Source: Nitrososphaerota archaeon (GTDB lineage Archaea > Thermoproteota > Nitrososphaeria > Nitrososphaerales > CADDZS01). Taken from it: a stretch of DNA of 18,060 nt. The notes beneath the pieces are model-generated. The model made no database searches. It was not told the origin of the DNA and saw nothing but the letters and a program-made list of their open reading frames with translations. Location: assembly GCA_013288145.1 (NCBI GenBank), contig JABDCJ010000050.1, positions 1 through 18,060 on the forward strand. Direction: 5' to 3'. The position numbers and the translations under genes are program-made. Position 1 is the stretch's first letter. Every line of letters begins with the position of its first letter. This document shows positions 7,863 to 15,609 of this stretch, piece by piece.

Positions 7863-8606
7863 ATGTTTCCCGCAGCTGCTGGTTATGACAGAGCCATCAC
7901 GGTGTTTTCGCCGGATGGTAGATTGTATCAAGTTGAATATGCAATTGAAACTGTTCGCCGTGGTACTCTAGCCGTCGGTGTAAGGACTAAATATGGCGTC
8001 ATTCTTGCGGTCGAAGAAAGACCTAGAAAATTACAAACGCCCGGCGAAACCCAGAAGATCTTTCAGGTTGACGATCATTTGGGCGTTGCTGCAGCTGGTT
8101 ATATTCCGGATGCGCGAGTTCAAGTTGATCAGGCAAGGATTGCGGCTCAGAGCAATAAACTAGTTTACGACGAACCCGTTGATGTAGAGTCGGTAGCCAA
8201 AAGACTGTCAGACCAGTGTCAGCAGTACACCCAGTATGCTGGAGTTCGTCCCTTTGGAGTTTCATTGATTATCGCTGGTGTTGATTCGAATGGACCTCAG
8301 CTTTTCCTGACTGACCCGAGTGGGACATATGTCGGTTATTATGCAATCGCGATTGGTGCAGGAGATGATCAGGTGGGAGAGTACTTGGAGCAGAGATATC
8401 GTGAGGATATTTCCATTGATGACGCCCTAACTCTTGCCGTCGAATCTATTTACCTAGTTAGTGAAGACAAGATCGGCACGAGACACATCAAGATGGCAGT
8501 TGTGCCTGTTGAAACTAAAATGATGAGAAGGCTGTCTGATCCTGAGATCGACAGTTATGCTGACAAGGCAAAACAGAGATCGTCCAAACAACCTCCGGCC
8601 CAGTAA
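7863..8606 (+). CDS. psmA: 20S proteasome alpha subunit
   Basis: Structural alpha subunit of the archaeal 20S proteasome. It forms the outer heptameric rings that gate substrate entry and dock the AAA ATPase. The 247 residues begin with the alpha signature YDRAITVFSPDGRLYQVEYA (split here at residues 8-27), whose N-terminal part forms the gate. The Ntn-hydrolase fold follows (GTLAVGVRTKYGVILAVEE, GVAAAGYIPDAR, GVRPFGVSLIIAGVD, AIGAGDD). There is no propeptide-Thr of the beta type, so it is the non-catalytic alpha class. The C-terminus is short and polar. ATG at 7863 gives the canonical N-terminus. It heads the proteasome/exosome superoperon known from many archaea. A hairpin with a T-tract downstream suggests it may be transcribed alone. 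It diverges from the DUF371 gene. Confidence 0.97.
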   Translation: MFPAAAGYDRAITVFSPDGRLYQVEYAIETVRRGTLAVGVRTKYGVILAVEERPRKLQTPGETQKIFQVDDHLGVAAAGYIPDARVQVDQARIAAQSNKLVYDEPVDVESVAKRLSDQCQQYTQYAGVRPFGVSLIIAGVDSNGPQLFLTDPSGTYVGYYAIAIGAGDDQVGEYLEQRYREDISIDDALTLAVESIYLVSEDKIGTRHIKMAVVPVETKMMRRLSDPEIDSYADKAKQRSSKQPPAQ

Positions 8607-8650
8607 TCAATAGCTAGGAATTTGAAAAGGGCGCAACACCGATCTAAATG

Positions 8651-8687
8651 CTCAGAGACAGGAGAGTCTCTGAGACCAATCTTTTTT
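8651..8687 (+). terminator. Hairpin plus T-tract after psmA
   Basis: CTCAGAGAC (8651-8659) and GTCTCTGAG (8666-8674) form a perfect 9-bp inverted repeat with a 6-base loop. A run of six T lies seven bases later (8682-8687). It sits in the 125-base gap between psmA and SBDS, the longest gap in the window. Archaeal RNA polymerase mainly needs the T-tract, so the stem may instead stabilise the psmA mRNA 3' end. The rest of the gap holds only the SBDS promoter region. Confidence 0.6.
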
Positions 8688-8700
8688 GCTACTCTCAAAA

Positions 8701-8708
8701 TTTAGGTA
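8701..8708 (+). promoter_or_regulatory. Possible box A (TATA) for the SBDS-rrp operon
   Basis: TTTAGGTA, preceded by AAAA, lies 24-31 bases before the TTG at 8732. That spacing would place the transcription start on the start codon itself, a leaderless mRNA, and it supports TTG 8732 as the true start. Confidence 0.45.
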
Positions 8709-8731
8709 TTCAACCGTAGACTGATCCCCCT

Positions 8732-9421
8732 TTGTCTTCAAAGTTTAGTATTGTCAGGTATGCCACTGGTGGTGAACATTTTGAGATCCTGGTTCATCCT
8801 GACCCCGCTCTTGATTTCAAATTCGGCCGTAAAGTAGATGTTTCGCAAATAGTAGCCGTGGACGAAGTTTACTCCGACGCAAACAAGGGACTACGCGTTC
8901 CAGCTGAAAAGCTCACGCGCATTTTCAAGACAAACGATTTTCTTCAAATTGCAGAAACAATTTTGAGAAAGGGAGATCTGAATCTAACCACCGATCAGCG
9001 CCGGCGTCTTGTCGAGGAAAAACGCAAGCAAATTGTTGCTAATATTTCCCGAAATTACGTCGATCCAAGGTCAGGGTTGCCTCACCCACCCCTTCGTGTT
9101 GAGCAAGCGATGGCGGAGGTCAGGATCTCAATTGATCCGTTCAAAGACGCGGGCGAGCAAACAAAAGCAGTTGTTGATGAACTAAGAGGTATATTGCCTC
9201 TGAAATCTGAGAGAATCAAGATGCTAGTAAAAATTCCCGCGCAGTATGCATCGCAGTCCTTTGGAGCATTGAAAGGCGTAGGTGACATCGTGAAAGAGGA
9301 GTGGGGAGCTGACGGAGGCTTGACAGTTGTCATTGAGATACCTGCAGGCGTTCACTCTACCCTGCTAGATCGTCTTGGATCTCTTTCCAAAGGGACGGCG
9401 CAGGCTTCAGTACTTCGCTAG
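8732..9421 (+). CDS. SBDS-family ribosome maturation protein
   Basis: Archaeal orthologue of the Shwachman-Bodian-Diamond syndrome protein. In eukaryotes SBDS works with the GTPase EFL1 to release eIF6 from new 60S subunits; the archaeal version is thought to act in large-subunit maturation. The 229 residues show the three-domain plan. The N-terminal FYSH domain has FSIVRYATGGEHFEILVHP and VSQIVAVDEVYSDANKG. The central helical domain has LTTDQRRRLVEEKRKQI, and NYVDPRSGLPHPPLRVEQAM begins its second half. The C-terminal ferredoxin-like domain covers roughly 160-229. The TTG start matches family length and sits 24 bases after a TATA-like element. rrp4 follows 41 bases downstream, the usual archaeal order, which ties ribosome assembly to exosome production. 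Confidence 0.95.
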   Translation: MSSKFSIVRYATGGEHFEILVHPDPALDFKFGRKVDVSQIVAVDEVYSDANKGLRVPAEKLTRIFKTNDFLQIAETILRKGDLNLTTDQRRRLVEEKRKQIVANISRNYVDPRSGLPHPPLRVEQAMAEVRISIDPFKDAGEQTKAVVDELRGILPLKSERIKMLVKIPAQYASQSFGALKGVGDIVKEEWGADGGLTVVIEIPAGVHSTLLDRLGSLSKGTAQASVLR

Positions 9422-9462
9422 CCTCAAAGTTAATCTACTATTAAAATTCAGTGTGAAAAGAT

Positions 9463-10278
9463 GTGCCTGAGATAAAGAGAAAATATGTTATTCCGGGCGA
9501 AGTCGTTGCCGAGGGCAATGTTCGCGCCGATTTGAATGTTATGAGGGTAAATGATCAGTTAATTGCTACCCGTGTAGGCATGGCCGAGATTGGTCACGAC
9601 GTTGTCAGGGTCATACCACTTTCTGGTCCTTACATTCCGAGGATTGATGATCTGGTGGTTGGAAAGGTTATCGACTACAGTGCCTTTGCCTGGGAAGCTG
9701 ACATTAATTCGTGCTTTTTTGGGATTCTGCCGGCAGCCTCAGTTTTTGGGAGAGATTACTCGCCGGCCAAGGATTCCCTCACTGACAAGTTGAAGGTTGG
9801 CGATATGATCGCTGCTAGAGTAATTGCTTACGATAGGTCACGAGATCCACTGCTTTCGATTTCGGGCTCAGGTCTGGGTAGAATTCCAAGGGGTCAGGTT
9901 GCAAAAATATCCCCTGCAAAGGTCCCAAGATTAATCGGTAAAAAAGGCTCGATGATTAAAACAATTGAAGCGGGGACCAAATCGAGAATGCTCATAGGTC
10001 AAAATGGAGTTGTCGTGATTGTTGGTAGCCCGGACGACACTATAAGGGCGATCCGTGCAGTACACCTAGTTGAAGAAGAGGCCCATTCAGCAGATCTGAC
10101 TGAAAGAGTACAAAATCTATTAGGCATGACTGTTGAACAAAGGGAGGAAGCCCGCGAAGAATCTGGCGAGGATAAAGCTCCCCAAGAGGTCTCGAGCGAA
10201 GCCACCCCAGAGACCCAGGAACATAAAACGGATCAACCGGAAATGGAAAGTGCCGATCAAACTCCGTCGGGAATGTAG
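9463..10278 (+). CDS. rrp4: Exosome RNA-binding subunit Rrp4
   Basis: Cap subunit of the archaeal exosome that guides RNA into the Rrp41/Rrp42 ring and gives it a preference for A-rich tails. Domains in order: an N-terminal domain (YVIPGEVVAEGNVRADLN), an S1 RNA-binding domain at about 65-135 (VVGKVIDYSAFAWEADINS), and a KH domain at about 150-205 with the GxxG loop GKKG at 159-162. After about residue 222 comes an acidic tail rich in Glu, Ser, Pro and Thr, some 45 residues long and probably disordered. GTG at 9463 is the start: the overlapping ATG at 9461 runs into a stop after four codons, and the GTG gives the expected MPEIKRKYVIPGE. A TATA-like TATTAAAATT lies about 20 bases upstream. It is followed by rrp41 after 60 bases. 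Confidence 0.95.
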   Translation: MPEIKRKYVIPGEVVAEGNVRADLNVMRVNDQLIATRVGMAEIGHDVVRVIPLSGPYIPRIDDLVVGKVIDYSAFAWEADINSCFFGILPAASVFGRDYSPAKDSLTDKLKVGDMIAARVIAYDRSRDPLLSISGSGLGRIPRGQVAKISPAKVPRLIGKKGSMIKTIEAGTKSRMLIGQNGVVVIVGSPDDTIRAIRAVHLVEEEAHSADLTERVQNLLGMTVEQREEAREESGEDKAPQEVSSEATPETQEHKTDQPEMESADQTPSGM

Positions 10279-10338
10279 AGTAAATTAGCGGTTTTCAAAC
10301 TATAGTGAGAAACAAAAGGATTAAGGGAAAAAAGGAAA

Positions 10339-11094
10339 ATGGGAAAACAAGGTGGAGACAGCACCCGCCTAATTGATGAGCAGGGATTGCGTCTCGATGG
10401 AAGAAAGCTGGACGACCTTCGACCGATAAAGATCGAAGTAGGAAATTTGAAGAATGCCGACGGATCCGCATACATTCAATTTGGCAAGAACAAGATCATG
10501 GCCGCGGTCTATGGCCCGAAAGAGGTTCATCCAAAACACAGCGCGCTTCCAGACAGAAGCGTGCTTCGGTGCAGATATCACATGTCGCCATTCTCGACCG
10601 AAGAAAGAAAGAATCCTGCGCCTTCAAGGAGGGAAATAGAAATTTCAAAGGTTATCCGGGAAGCGCTGGAACCGTCGCTAATACTGGAGGATTATCCAAG
10701 AACAGCGATAGATGTCTTTGTCGAGGTTCTCCAGTCTGATGGTGGGTCACGTTGCGCTGGAATAACGGCAGCTTCAGTTGCACTTGCTGACGCAGGAATT
10801 AACATGCGGGACTTGGTCTCGGCGTGTGCCGCGGGCAAGGTCGCGGGTCAAGTCGTTCTCGATGTCGACGATACAGAAGACAAAGAGGGACAGGCGGACC
10901 TGCCGATCGCAATCATGCCTTCCACCAATCAGGTAACGTTGCTTCAATTGGATGGACAGCTAAACAATGAAGAATTCAACAGAGCTTTTGACTGGGCTCT
11001 GAGCGGTTGTAAAAAGGTCTACCAACTCCAAAGGGAAGCCTTGATTGGCAGATACTTTGGTAAGAACGAGCGGCCAATGGAGATAGAAGCGTAA
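10339..11094 (+). CDS. rrp41: Exosome catalytic subunit Rrp41
   Basis: RNase PH-fold, phosphate-dependent 3'-5' exoribonuclease subunit of the archaeal exosome; it can also add heteropolymeric tails. The 251 residues include [19 protein letters not shown], then [19 protein letters not shown] with the RNA-binding arginines R97/R98, and the catalytic acids D181 and D187 in [16 protein letters not shown]. These have the same six-residue spacing as D182/D188 in Sulfolobus Rrp41. ATG at 10339 is preceded by a purine-rich stretch (AAAAAAGGAAA) that may help initiation. The stop codon overlaps the rrp42 ATG by one base (TAATG), pointing to tight co-expression of the two halves of the hexameric ring. 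Confidence 0.97.
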   Translation: MGKQGGDSTRLIDEQGLRLDGRKLDDLRPIKIEVGNLKNADGSAYIQFGKNKIMAAVYGPKEVHPKHSALPDRSVLRCRYHMSPFSTEERKNPAPSRREIEISKVIREALEPSLILEDYPRTAIDVFVEVLQSDGGSRCAGITAASVALADAGINMRDLVSACAAGKVAGQVVLDVDDTEDKEGQADLPIAIMPSTNQVTLLQLDGQLNNEEFNRAFDWALSGCKKVYQLQREALIGRYFGKNERPMEIEA

Positions 11095-11918
11095 TGTCAG
11101 CGGTAAAGAAAATCTTCGTAGTCGAACAGTTACGAAGGACACAGATGAGCGAACTCCTGAGCCGAGGGATCAGGCTCGATGGAAGAGGATTCTCGGATGC
11201 TCGAGAACTTTCTATTGAAACAAACGTGATTGAGAAGGCAGAAGGCTCTGCTAGAGTAAAGCTTGGAAACACGGAGCTGATCGCTGGTGTCAAGGCAAAT
11301 TTAGGAACTCCTTTTCCTGATACTCCGGACAAGGGCCTCCTGGTAGTGAGCGCCGAAGTGCTTCCGCTCGCATCCCCGTATGCGGAACCGGGTCCGCCGG
11401 ATGAGAGTACAATAGAGCTGGCAAGAGTAGTAGACCGGGGCGTCAGGGAGTCGGGAATGATCGATGTATCAAAGCTTGTACTCGTTGCAGGAAAGCACGT
11501 CTACGCGGTGTTTGTGGACGTAAGCATACTCAATGTTGACGGCAATCTTTTCGACGCGACTTCATATGCGGTTGTTGCCTCCTTACTTACTGCAAAGATA
11601 CCAAAATACATTCTCGATGAGAAGGGTCTGCCAGTCAAGACTGATGAAATGGTGCCACTTCCGATTCAGACGGTTCCGGTTTCAATGACGATGGCGCGTA
11701 TCGGGGATCATCTGTTGCTCGATCCAACTACCGAGGAGGAAGCCCTCATGGAGGCGAGAATTACATTTGTTTCGGACGACCGGGGGAACATTTGTGCCGG
11801 ACAAAAAGGAATGCCGGGAAGTCTCACTACAGACATGGTACTGCAAGCTGCAAGTACAGCTAGACTTAAAGGAGAAGAAACAAGATTGCTGATAAAGAGG
11901 GCCGTTTCAAATGCCTAA
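11094..11918 (+). CDS. rrp42: Exosome non-catalytic subunit Rrp42
   Basis: RNase PH-fold partner of Rrp41 that alternates with it in the hexameric exosome ring, contributing RNA binding but no active site. The 274 residues include GIRLDGRGFSDARELSIE, GSARVKLGNTELIAGVKA, LARVVDRGVRESGMID and the internal VDVSILNVDGNLFDAT block typical of Rrp42. At the place of the Rrp41 catalytic acids it reads LLLDPTTEEEALMEA, the usual inactive Rrp42 form. It starts in a one-base overlap with the rrp41 stop. Its last eight bases overlap the L37Ae gene, whose ATG lies within the codons for its last residues. The arrangement indicates a single mRNA with coupled translation. Confidence 0.97.
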   Translation: MSAVKKIFVVEQLRRTQMSELLSRGIRLDGRGFSDARELSIETNVIEKAEGSARVKLGNTELIAGVKANLGTPFPDTPDKGLLVVSAEVLPLASPYAEPGPPDESTIELARVVDRGVRESGMIDVSKLVLVAGKHVYAVFVDVSILNVDGNLFDATSYAVVASLLTAKIPKYILDEKGLPVKTDEMVPLPIQTVPVSMTMARIGDHLLLDPTTEEEALMEARITFVSDDRGNICAGQKGMPGSLTTDMVLQAASTARLKGEETRLLIKRAVSNA

Positions 11919-12123
11919 AGCTTCCGAACACAATAGCATGAAGGGGCTTGGGGTCAAGTACGGTTCCACCGTGCGGAAAAGATATGGCCGAATTATGGGA
12001 AATCTAAAGCGTACGAGACGTTGCCCTTCTTGTGGTTCGACTAGGTTCCGGAGGAGCAGTGTTGGAATTTGGGGTTGTTCCACCTGCAAGTTTAAGGTCG
12101 CCGGCGAAGCTTACAGCATTTAG
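11911..12123 (+). CDS. rpl37ae: Large-subunit ribosomal protein L37Ae (eL43)
   Basis: Small zinc-ribbon protein of the 50S subunit. The 70 residues fit the archaeal family. A basic N-terminus (KYGSTVRKRYGRIMGNLKR) precedes a four-cysteine zinc site, CPSC at 38-41 and CSTC at 56-59, spaced by an Arg-rich loop. The start overlaps the end of rrp42 by eight bases, and this order is conserved across archaea. In many archaea rpoP follows directly; here the next gene is the Pcc1-like one after 57 bases and no rpoP frame fits between. Confidence 0.96.
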   Translation: MPKASEHNSMKGLGVKYGSTVRKRYGRIMGNLKRTRRCPSCGSTRFRRSSVGIWGCSTCKFKVAGEAYSI

Positions 12124-12180
12124 CTAATCTTCTCTAACAGCTTTTCTTCTTGGTATCTCAATGGTGAGCTCGACTCGAGC

Positions 12181-12486
12181 TTGACGGATAAACTCAAGAC
12201 CATGCGACTTACAGTTGAGCTTGACGATGAGAAGAAAGTAATTTCAGCTTTGTTGAAATCGCTTCAACCCGAAACGATCGCCTCGAAGCGTTTGAATTTC
12301 TCGGTCTCTACCAAAAACACTGGTAGAACTCTTCTTCTGACTTTCGTCGCGGAGGATCTCGTTTCTCTGCGTTCGGGGATGAATACGATACTGAGACTGG
12401 TCCTGTCTGCTCTAAAGAGCATTCGGGCGATCGAAATCATCGATCGAGTAAAGTCAAGCGGAGCTGTTCACAGAAAGACTGAATAG
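12181..12486 (+). CDS. pcc1: KEOPS subunit Pcc1-like protein
   Basis: Probable Pcc1, the small dimerising subunit of the KEOPS complex that, with Kae1, makes the universal tRNA modification t6A at position 37. The 101-residue frame shows the Pcc1/CTAG pattern. A first strand (MRLTVELDD) is followed by the helix VISALLKSLQPET, then strands LNFSVSTKNTGRTLLLTFVAEDL and a long helix LRSGMNTILRLVLSALKSI. TTG at 12181 gives seven extra residues; the ATG at 12202 (MRLTVEL) matches the usual family N-terminus equally well, so the start is open. It sits between rpl37ae and pfdB, where Pcc1 is found in many archaeal exosome operons, and that supports the call for such a short protein. Confidence 0.85.
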   Translation: MTDKLKTMRLTVELDDEKKVISALLKSLQPETIASKRLNFSVSTKNTGRTLLLTFVAEDLVSLRSGMNTILRLVLSALKSIRAIEIIDRVKSSGAVHRKTE

Positions 12487-12523
12487 AGTAAGTGCGTTTC
12501 TGCCTCGTAAATAAGGCGAGAAG

Positions 12524-12904
12524 ATGAGCACATCCAACGAAGTTCCTCCTTGGCTAAGGGAACAACTGGTGAGATTTGAGCAGCTCCAACAGAACTTGCA
12601 AGCAATCGTGATGCAAAAACAACAGGTCGACCTTGAAGCATCGGAAGTTGAAAGAGCGCTGGCTGAGCTTCGAAAAGCCTCTGACGCGGATGCGGTTTAC
12701 AAGAGTGCTGGGAACATTTTGGTTCGGTCTAAGAAAGAGGACCTCCTAAAAGACCTCGACGAGCGAAAAGAGCTTGCCAATACTAGATCGACGGTTCTTG
12801 CAAAGCAGGAAGGCAGGGTTCGCGAAAATATCAAAGATCTTCAGACGAAGATAGAAGATGCCCTAAAGGGCAAGACAGCTAATCCTGCATCTCAAGCTAG
12901 CTAG
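12524..12904 (+). CDS. pfdB: Prefoldin subunit beta
   Basis: Beta subunit of the archaeal prefoldin hexamer (two alpha, four beta), a jellyfish-shaped chaperone that holds unfolded proteins and hands them to the thermosome. The 126 residues form the expected plan of two coiled coils, roughly 10-50 (LVRFEQLQQNLQAIVMQKQQ) and 65-118, joined by the beta-hairpin region DADAVYKSAGNILVRSKKEDL. This is the family hallmark (VYKxxGxxLV). ATG at 12524 gives a normal short N-terminus. The gene keeps its usual archaeal place after pcc1 and before the DHH phosphoesterase. A TAAATAA element at about 12508 may be an internal promoter. Confidence 0.95.
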   Translation: MSTSNEVPPWLREQLVRFEQLQQNLQAIVMQKQQVDLEASEVERALAELRKASDADAVYKSAGNILVRSKKEDLLKDLDERKELANTRSTVLAKQEGRVRENIKDLQTKIEDALKGKTANPASQAS

Positions 12905-12957
12905 GCAGTCTACGCACGTACTCCTCCTCTTGAATACTGATACAAGTCACTCCTGTT

Positions 12958-14001
12958 ATGTCTTTCGAGGATCGAGCTGAACATGAGCTCGTCTATCAGG
13001 CACTAGTGCATCTACTGGGGTCTGTCTCCAACAAAGTACGAGCAAAGATACTGATTCTCTCGCACCGGCAGGGAGATCCAGACGCTTTATGTTCGGCTGG
13101 CGCCCTAAAGCTTCTGTTAGAACAAATGGCGGTAGGAATTTCAGTTGTTTCGACGATCTTGGTACCTCAGGGTTCTAGCCTTTTAGGTAGACACGTAAGC
13201 AAAAGTTTGAGAATAGACTTTGTGGAAGGGATAGATGATGAAGCAATTGGCGATTTCGATCTCATCATGATTGTCGATACCGGCGATCCCAAACTTTTGG
13301 AACCCTACGACAGCGCCATTGCAAAAAGCAGTTCCCGTAAAATCTTGATCGATCACCACTCTTCTAGTTTGAACGATGAAACCTGGCAACCTGAAGTAGT
13401 TCGAGTAGTCTTACCTAATTCTACTTCAACATGCGAAATAATAGCCCTAGGCTTTCCGACGGAAATGATCTCAAAGAAGGTCGCAGATATTCTATTGACT
13501 GGGTTATTGTTTGACTCTCAACATCTGGGACTTGCCACAAAAAATACGCTAGAAGCTGCATTGATTCTGGTAAATGCTGGTTCCGAGATTTCCACGTGCA
13601 AGAAAATTCTGCGACATGAACCGGACAGATCAGAGATCTTGGGAAGGTTGAAGGCTGCCCAAAGACTCCGGTTTGAGGAAGTCAATGGAAAAATAATTGC
13701 GAGAAGTGAAATATCCAGTTTTCATGCTGCGGTAGCCAGGATGCTAGTGGATATGGGTGCTGATGTTGGAATAGCATATGGCGAGACTGACGGAGAATCA
13801 AGAATGTCTGTGAGGAGCTCGCAAACTTTTTTCAAAGAAACTGGCATCGATCTCTCTGAAGAAATCAAGAAAATCGCAAGTTACTTCGAACTTGTCGGCG
13901 GTGGACATGCGACGGCAGCCTCTGTTTCTGGGAAAATTGATCCTCCGGTTCTGGCAGATCGTCTTTTGCAAAACGTAAAATCGATTTTACTACAAAAGTA
14001 G
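12958..14001 (+). CDS. DHH/DHHA1 family phosphoesterase
   Basis: Member of the DHH superfamily (RecJ/NrnA-like), metal-dependent phosphoesterases acting on short oligonucleotides, cyclic dinucleotide products or similar substrates. The substrate here cannot be read from sequence. The metal site is complete: motif I H36, D40 and D42 in HRQGDPDA, motif II D107 in VDTGD, and the DHH motif at 132-134. The C-terminal DHHA1 domain ends with GGGHATAAS (314 onward), the substrate-binding glycine motif. At 347 residues it is close to NrnA-type proteins and lacks the extra domains of RecJ. It follows pfdB by 53 bases, as in other archaea where it is annotated as exopolyphosphatase-related. It may work beside the exosome by clearing terminal oligonucleotides, which is only an inference from context. 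Confidence 0.9.
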   Translation: MSFEDRAEHELVYQALVHLLGSVSNKVRAKILILSHRQGDPDALCSAGALKLLLEQMAVGISVVSTILVPQGSSLLGRHVSKSLRIDFVEGIDDEAIGDFDLIMIVDTGDPKLLEPYDSAIAKSSSRKILIDHHSSSLNDETWQPEVVRVVLPNSTSTCEIIALGFPTEMISKKVADILLTGLLFDSQHLGLATKNTLEAALILVNAGSEISTCKKILRHEPDRSEILGRLKAAQRLRFEEVNGKIIARSEISSFHAAVARMLVDMGADVGIAYGETDGESRMSVRSSQTFFKETGIDLSEEIKKIASYFELVGGGHATAASVSGKIDPPVLADRLLQNVKSILLQK

Positions 14002-14023
14002 TTATTACAATAAATTTATTACA
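14002..14023 (+). promoter_or_regulatory. Promoter region of the ECF operon with repeated TTATTACA
   Basis: AATAAATTTATT (14009-14020) is a perfect 12-bp AT palindrome placed 31-42 bases before the ATG at 14051, a good box A position. TTATTACA occurs twice in direct orientation (14002-14009 and 14016-14023), flanking and overlapping it at a 14-base period. It could be a regulator site over the TATA box, or simply AT-rich promoter sequence. Confidence 0.4.
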
Positions 14024-14050
14024 CTATTTCAAGTAACTAATTCTCTATCA

Positions 14051-14677
14051 ATGAGTCAAGCCGGAGAAATTCGAGAAGTCAAGGGACGCTCTAGAACACA
14101 GACAATTACTGGCATTGGCCTGTTTGCAGCGCTTGCTCTCGTGCTGAATCTCGCGCACATTCAGGTTCCCGCGCCTTACTTGGGATTCTTGATCTATGAG
14201 ATATGGGAAATTCCAATTGTTGTTTGTTTATTCCTCTACGGCCTCCGCGCAAGCCTTGTCGCCTCAGCAATAAACACGATAGGCCTGATATTGGTTAATC
14301 CCGGGGGCTTGCCAACAGGACCCATCTACAATCTGATTGCCGTCACAGTAACGCTCGTTGCAATAATTTTGGGTCACAGATTGTCCAGTAGTGGACTTCG
14401 AATTTCATTCGAAATTCTCATTGCTACGGGCTTAGCAATCATAGTGAGAACTGCGGTAATGTCGATTGTAAATTATGTTCTGCTTCCGTTTCCAGCTCCT
14501 CTTGGATTCCAGATACCACAGAACCTCGTTGTAGGTTTCCTACCCGCAATTGCTTTCTTTAATGCAACTCTTGCGCTTTACACGGTTCCACTTGGTTACG
14601 CCGGGGTAAGGGCAATTTCCAGGCGGCTGCCATTCAGGCTAGCCTATCCTCTTTCATCTCGAAGCGCAAAGAATTAA
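14051..14677 (+). CDS. ECF transporter S component, probably riboflavin-specific (RibU-like)
   Basis: Substrate-binding membrane subunit of an energy-coupling-factor vitamin importer. The 208 residues contain about six hydrophobic helices (roughly 20-38, 45-63, 66-83, 93-110, 120-143, 160-180), the S-component topology, after a polar cytoplasmic N-terminus. YEIWEIPIVVCLFLYGLRASLVASAIN resembles the S-component helix pair that starts with an acidic residue plus IP and runs into a glycine-bearing next helix; I compare it with the RibU pattern D-x-S-D-I-P. Substrate assignment rests mainly on context: the same block encodes an FAD synthase and faces a riboflavin kinase. Other vitamins handled by related S components remain possible. 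It leads the operon, 47 bases before the first ATPase gene. Confidence 0.8.
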   Translation: MSQAGEIREVKGRSRTQTITGIGLFAALALVLNLAHIQVPAPYLGFLIYEIWEIPIVVCLFLYGLRASLVASAINTIGLILVNPGGLPTGPIYNLIAVTVTLVAIILGHRLSSSGLRISFEILIATGLAIIVRTAVMSIVNYVLLPFPAPLGFQIPQNLVVGFLPAIAFFNATLALYTVPLGYAGVRAISRRLPFRLAYPLSSRSAKN

Positions 14678-14724
14678 CTTGCTTTGCGAATTAGGTTTCA
14701 ATCAAAGAGTCCTCCAGACGCTGA

Positions 14725-15609
14725 ATGGAAATCATAGATCACGGATCGTTTGGCAATGATAAAACAGGTCCTGAAAGCTTAATTGACATAAGGAATCTTA
14801 CTTTCAAGTACTTTGGCTCGAAGGACCCGGTTTTAGAAAATGTAAACCTCCAAATTGCTCAAAATGAAATTGTACTGATTGTGGGTCATTCCGGATCCGG
14901 CAAAAGCACGCTACTGAGAGCAATAAACGGCTTGATTCCGCATCAGCATAACGGAGATTATTCGGGCGACGTGATGGTTGATGGATTGTCGATACCAAGA
15001 ACTAAAATGAGCCAGATCGCTCTTCGCGTCGGATACGTATTTCAAAATCCAGAGAATCAGATCTTCATGTTTTCTGTCGAAAGAGACATCGGCTTTGGTC
15101 TTGAAAACTTGGGACTCCCAAGGGAAATAATCAGACAAAGGGTCGATTGGGTCATGGATATTCTGAACATTCGAGACCTAGCTCTCAAAGCGCCTCATGA
15201 ACTTTCAGACGGCCAAAAACAAAAGGTGGCGATTGCCGGGGTCTTAGTAATGAGACCCAAGATACTGATTTTAGACGAACCTACATCGCTTCTAGATCCT
15301 TTCACCGCCTCGGAGCTCGTTCAGCTAGTTCTGAAAGTTAGAGAGGAGCTTGGAATGACGATCCTAATAGTCGAACATCGATTGGATCTGGTAGCAAAAA
15401 TCTGCGATCGGATGATTGTAATTGATAATGGCCATCTGATTCTCGATGGTACTCCAAGGGAGGTATTGTCACGTGCCGATGTTCAAAGTTTTGGAGTGAC
15501 GGTTCCCGCGGTAGTAAAGCTCGCAAAAGGACTCGGGCTCTCCGGAAATGATCTTCCACTGGATCCCGAAGAACTCAAAGCAAGACTGTCGTTCAAAGCT
15601 GTACAATGA
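14725..15609 (+). CDS. ecfA1: ECF transporter ATPase (EcfA), first copy
   Basis: Cytoplasmic ABC ATPase of the energy-coupling factor. The 294 residues carry all nucleotide-binding motifs: Walker A GHSGSGKST at 54-62, the Q-loop FQNPENQ with Q107, the signature LSDGQ at 160-164 (a D in place of the common second-position G), Walker B ILILDE at 180-185 and the H-loop H218. FQNPENQIF and SVERDIGFG are typical of EcfA rather than other importers. The C-terminal 60 residues form the extra EcfA dimerisation region. It overlaps the second ATPase by four bases (ATGA), so the two are translationally coupled and probably pair as a heterodimer. Confidence 0.95.
   Translation: MEIIDHGSFGNDKTGPESLIDIRNLTFKYFGSKDPVLENVNLQIAQNEIVLIVGHSGSGKSTLLRAINGLIPHQHNGDYSGDVMVDGLSIPRTKMSQIALRVGYVFQNPENQIFMFSVERDIGFGLENLGLPREIIRQRVDWVMDILNIRDLALKAPHELSDGQKQKVAIAGVLVMRPKILILDEPTSLLDPFTASELVQLVLKVREELGMTILIVEHRLDLVAKICDRMIVIDNGHLILDGTPREVLSRADVQSFGVTVPAVVKLAKGLGLSGNDLPLDPEELKARLSFKAVQ

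Noticed and set aside
8607..8731. A C/D box small RNA in the psmA-SBDS gap
   Set aside because: CTGA appears, but no RTGATGA C box is present at suitable spacing; the hairpin plus T-tract and the SBDS promoter account for the gap.
12508..12518. Hairpin around GCCTCGTAAATAAGGCGAG before pfdB
   Set aside because: Only four bases pair cleanly at a time; the TAAATAA core is better read as a possible promoter element.
14725..15609. A degenerate, inactive ATPase because the signature is LSDGQ
   Set aside because: Walker A, Q-loop, Walker B and H-loop are all intact; a single substitution in the signature does not show loss of activity.
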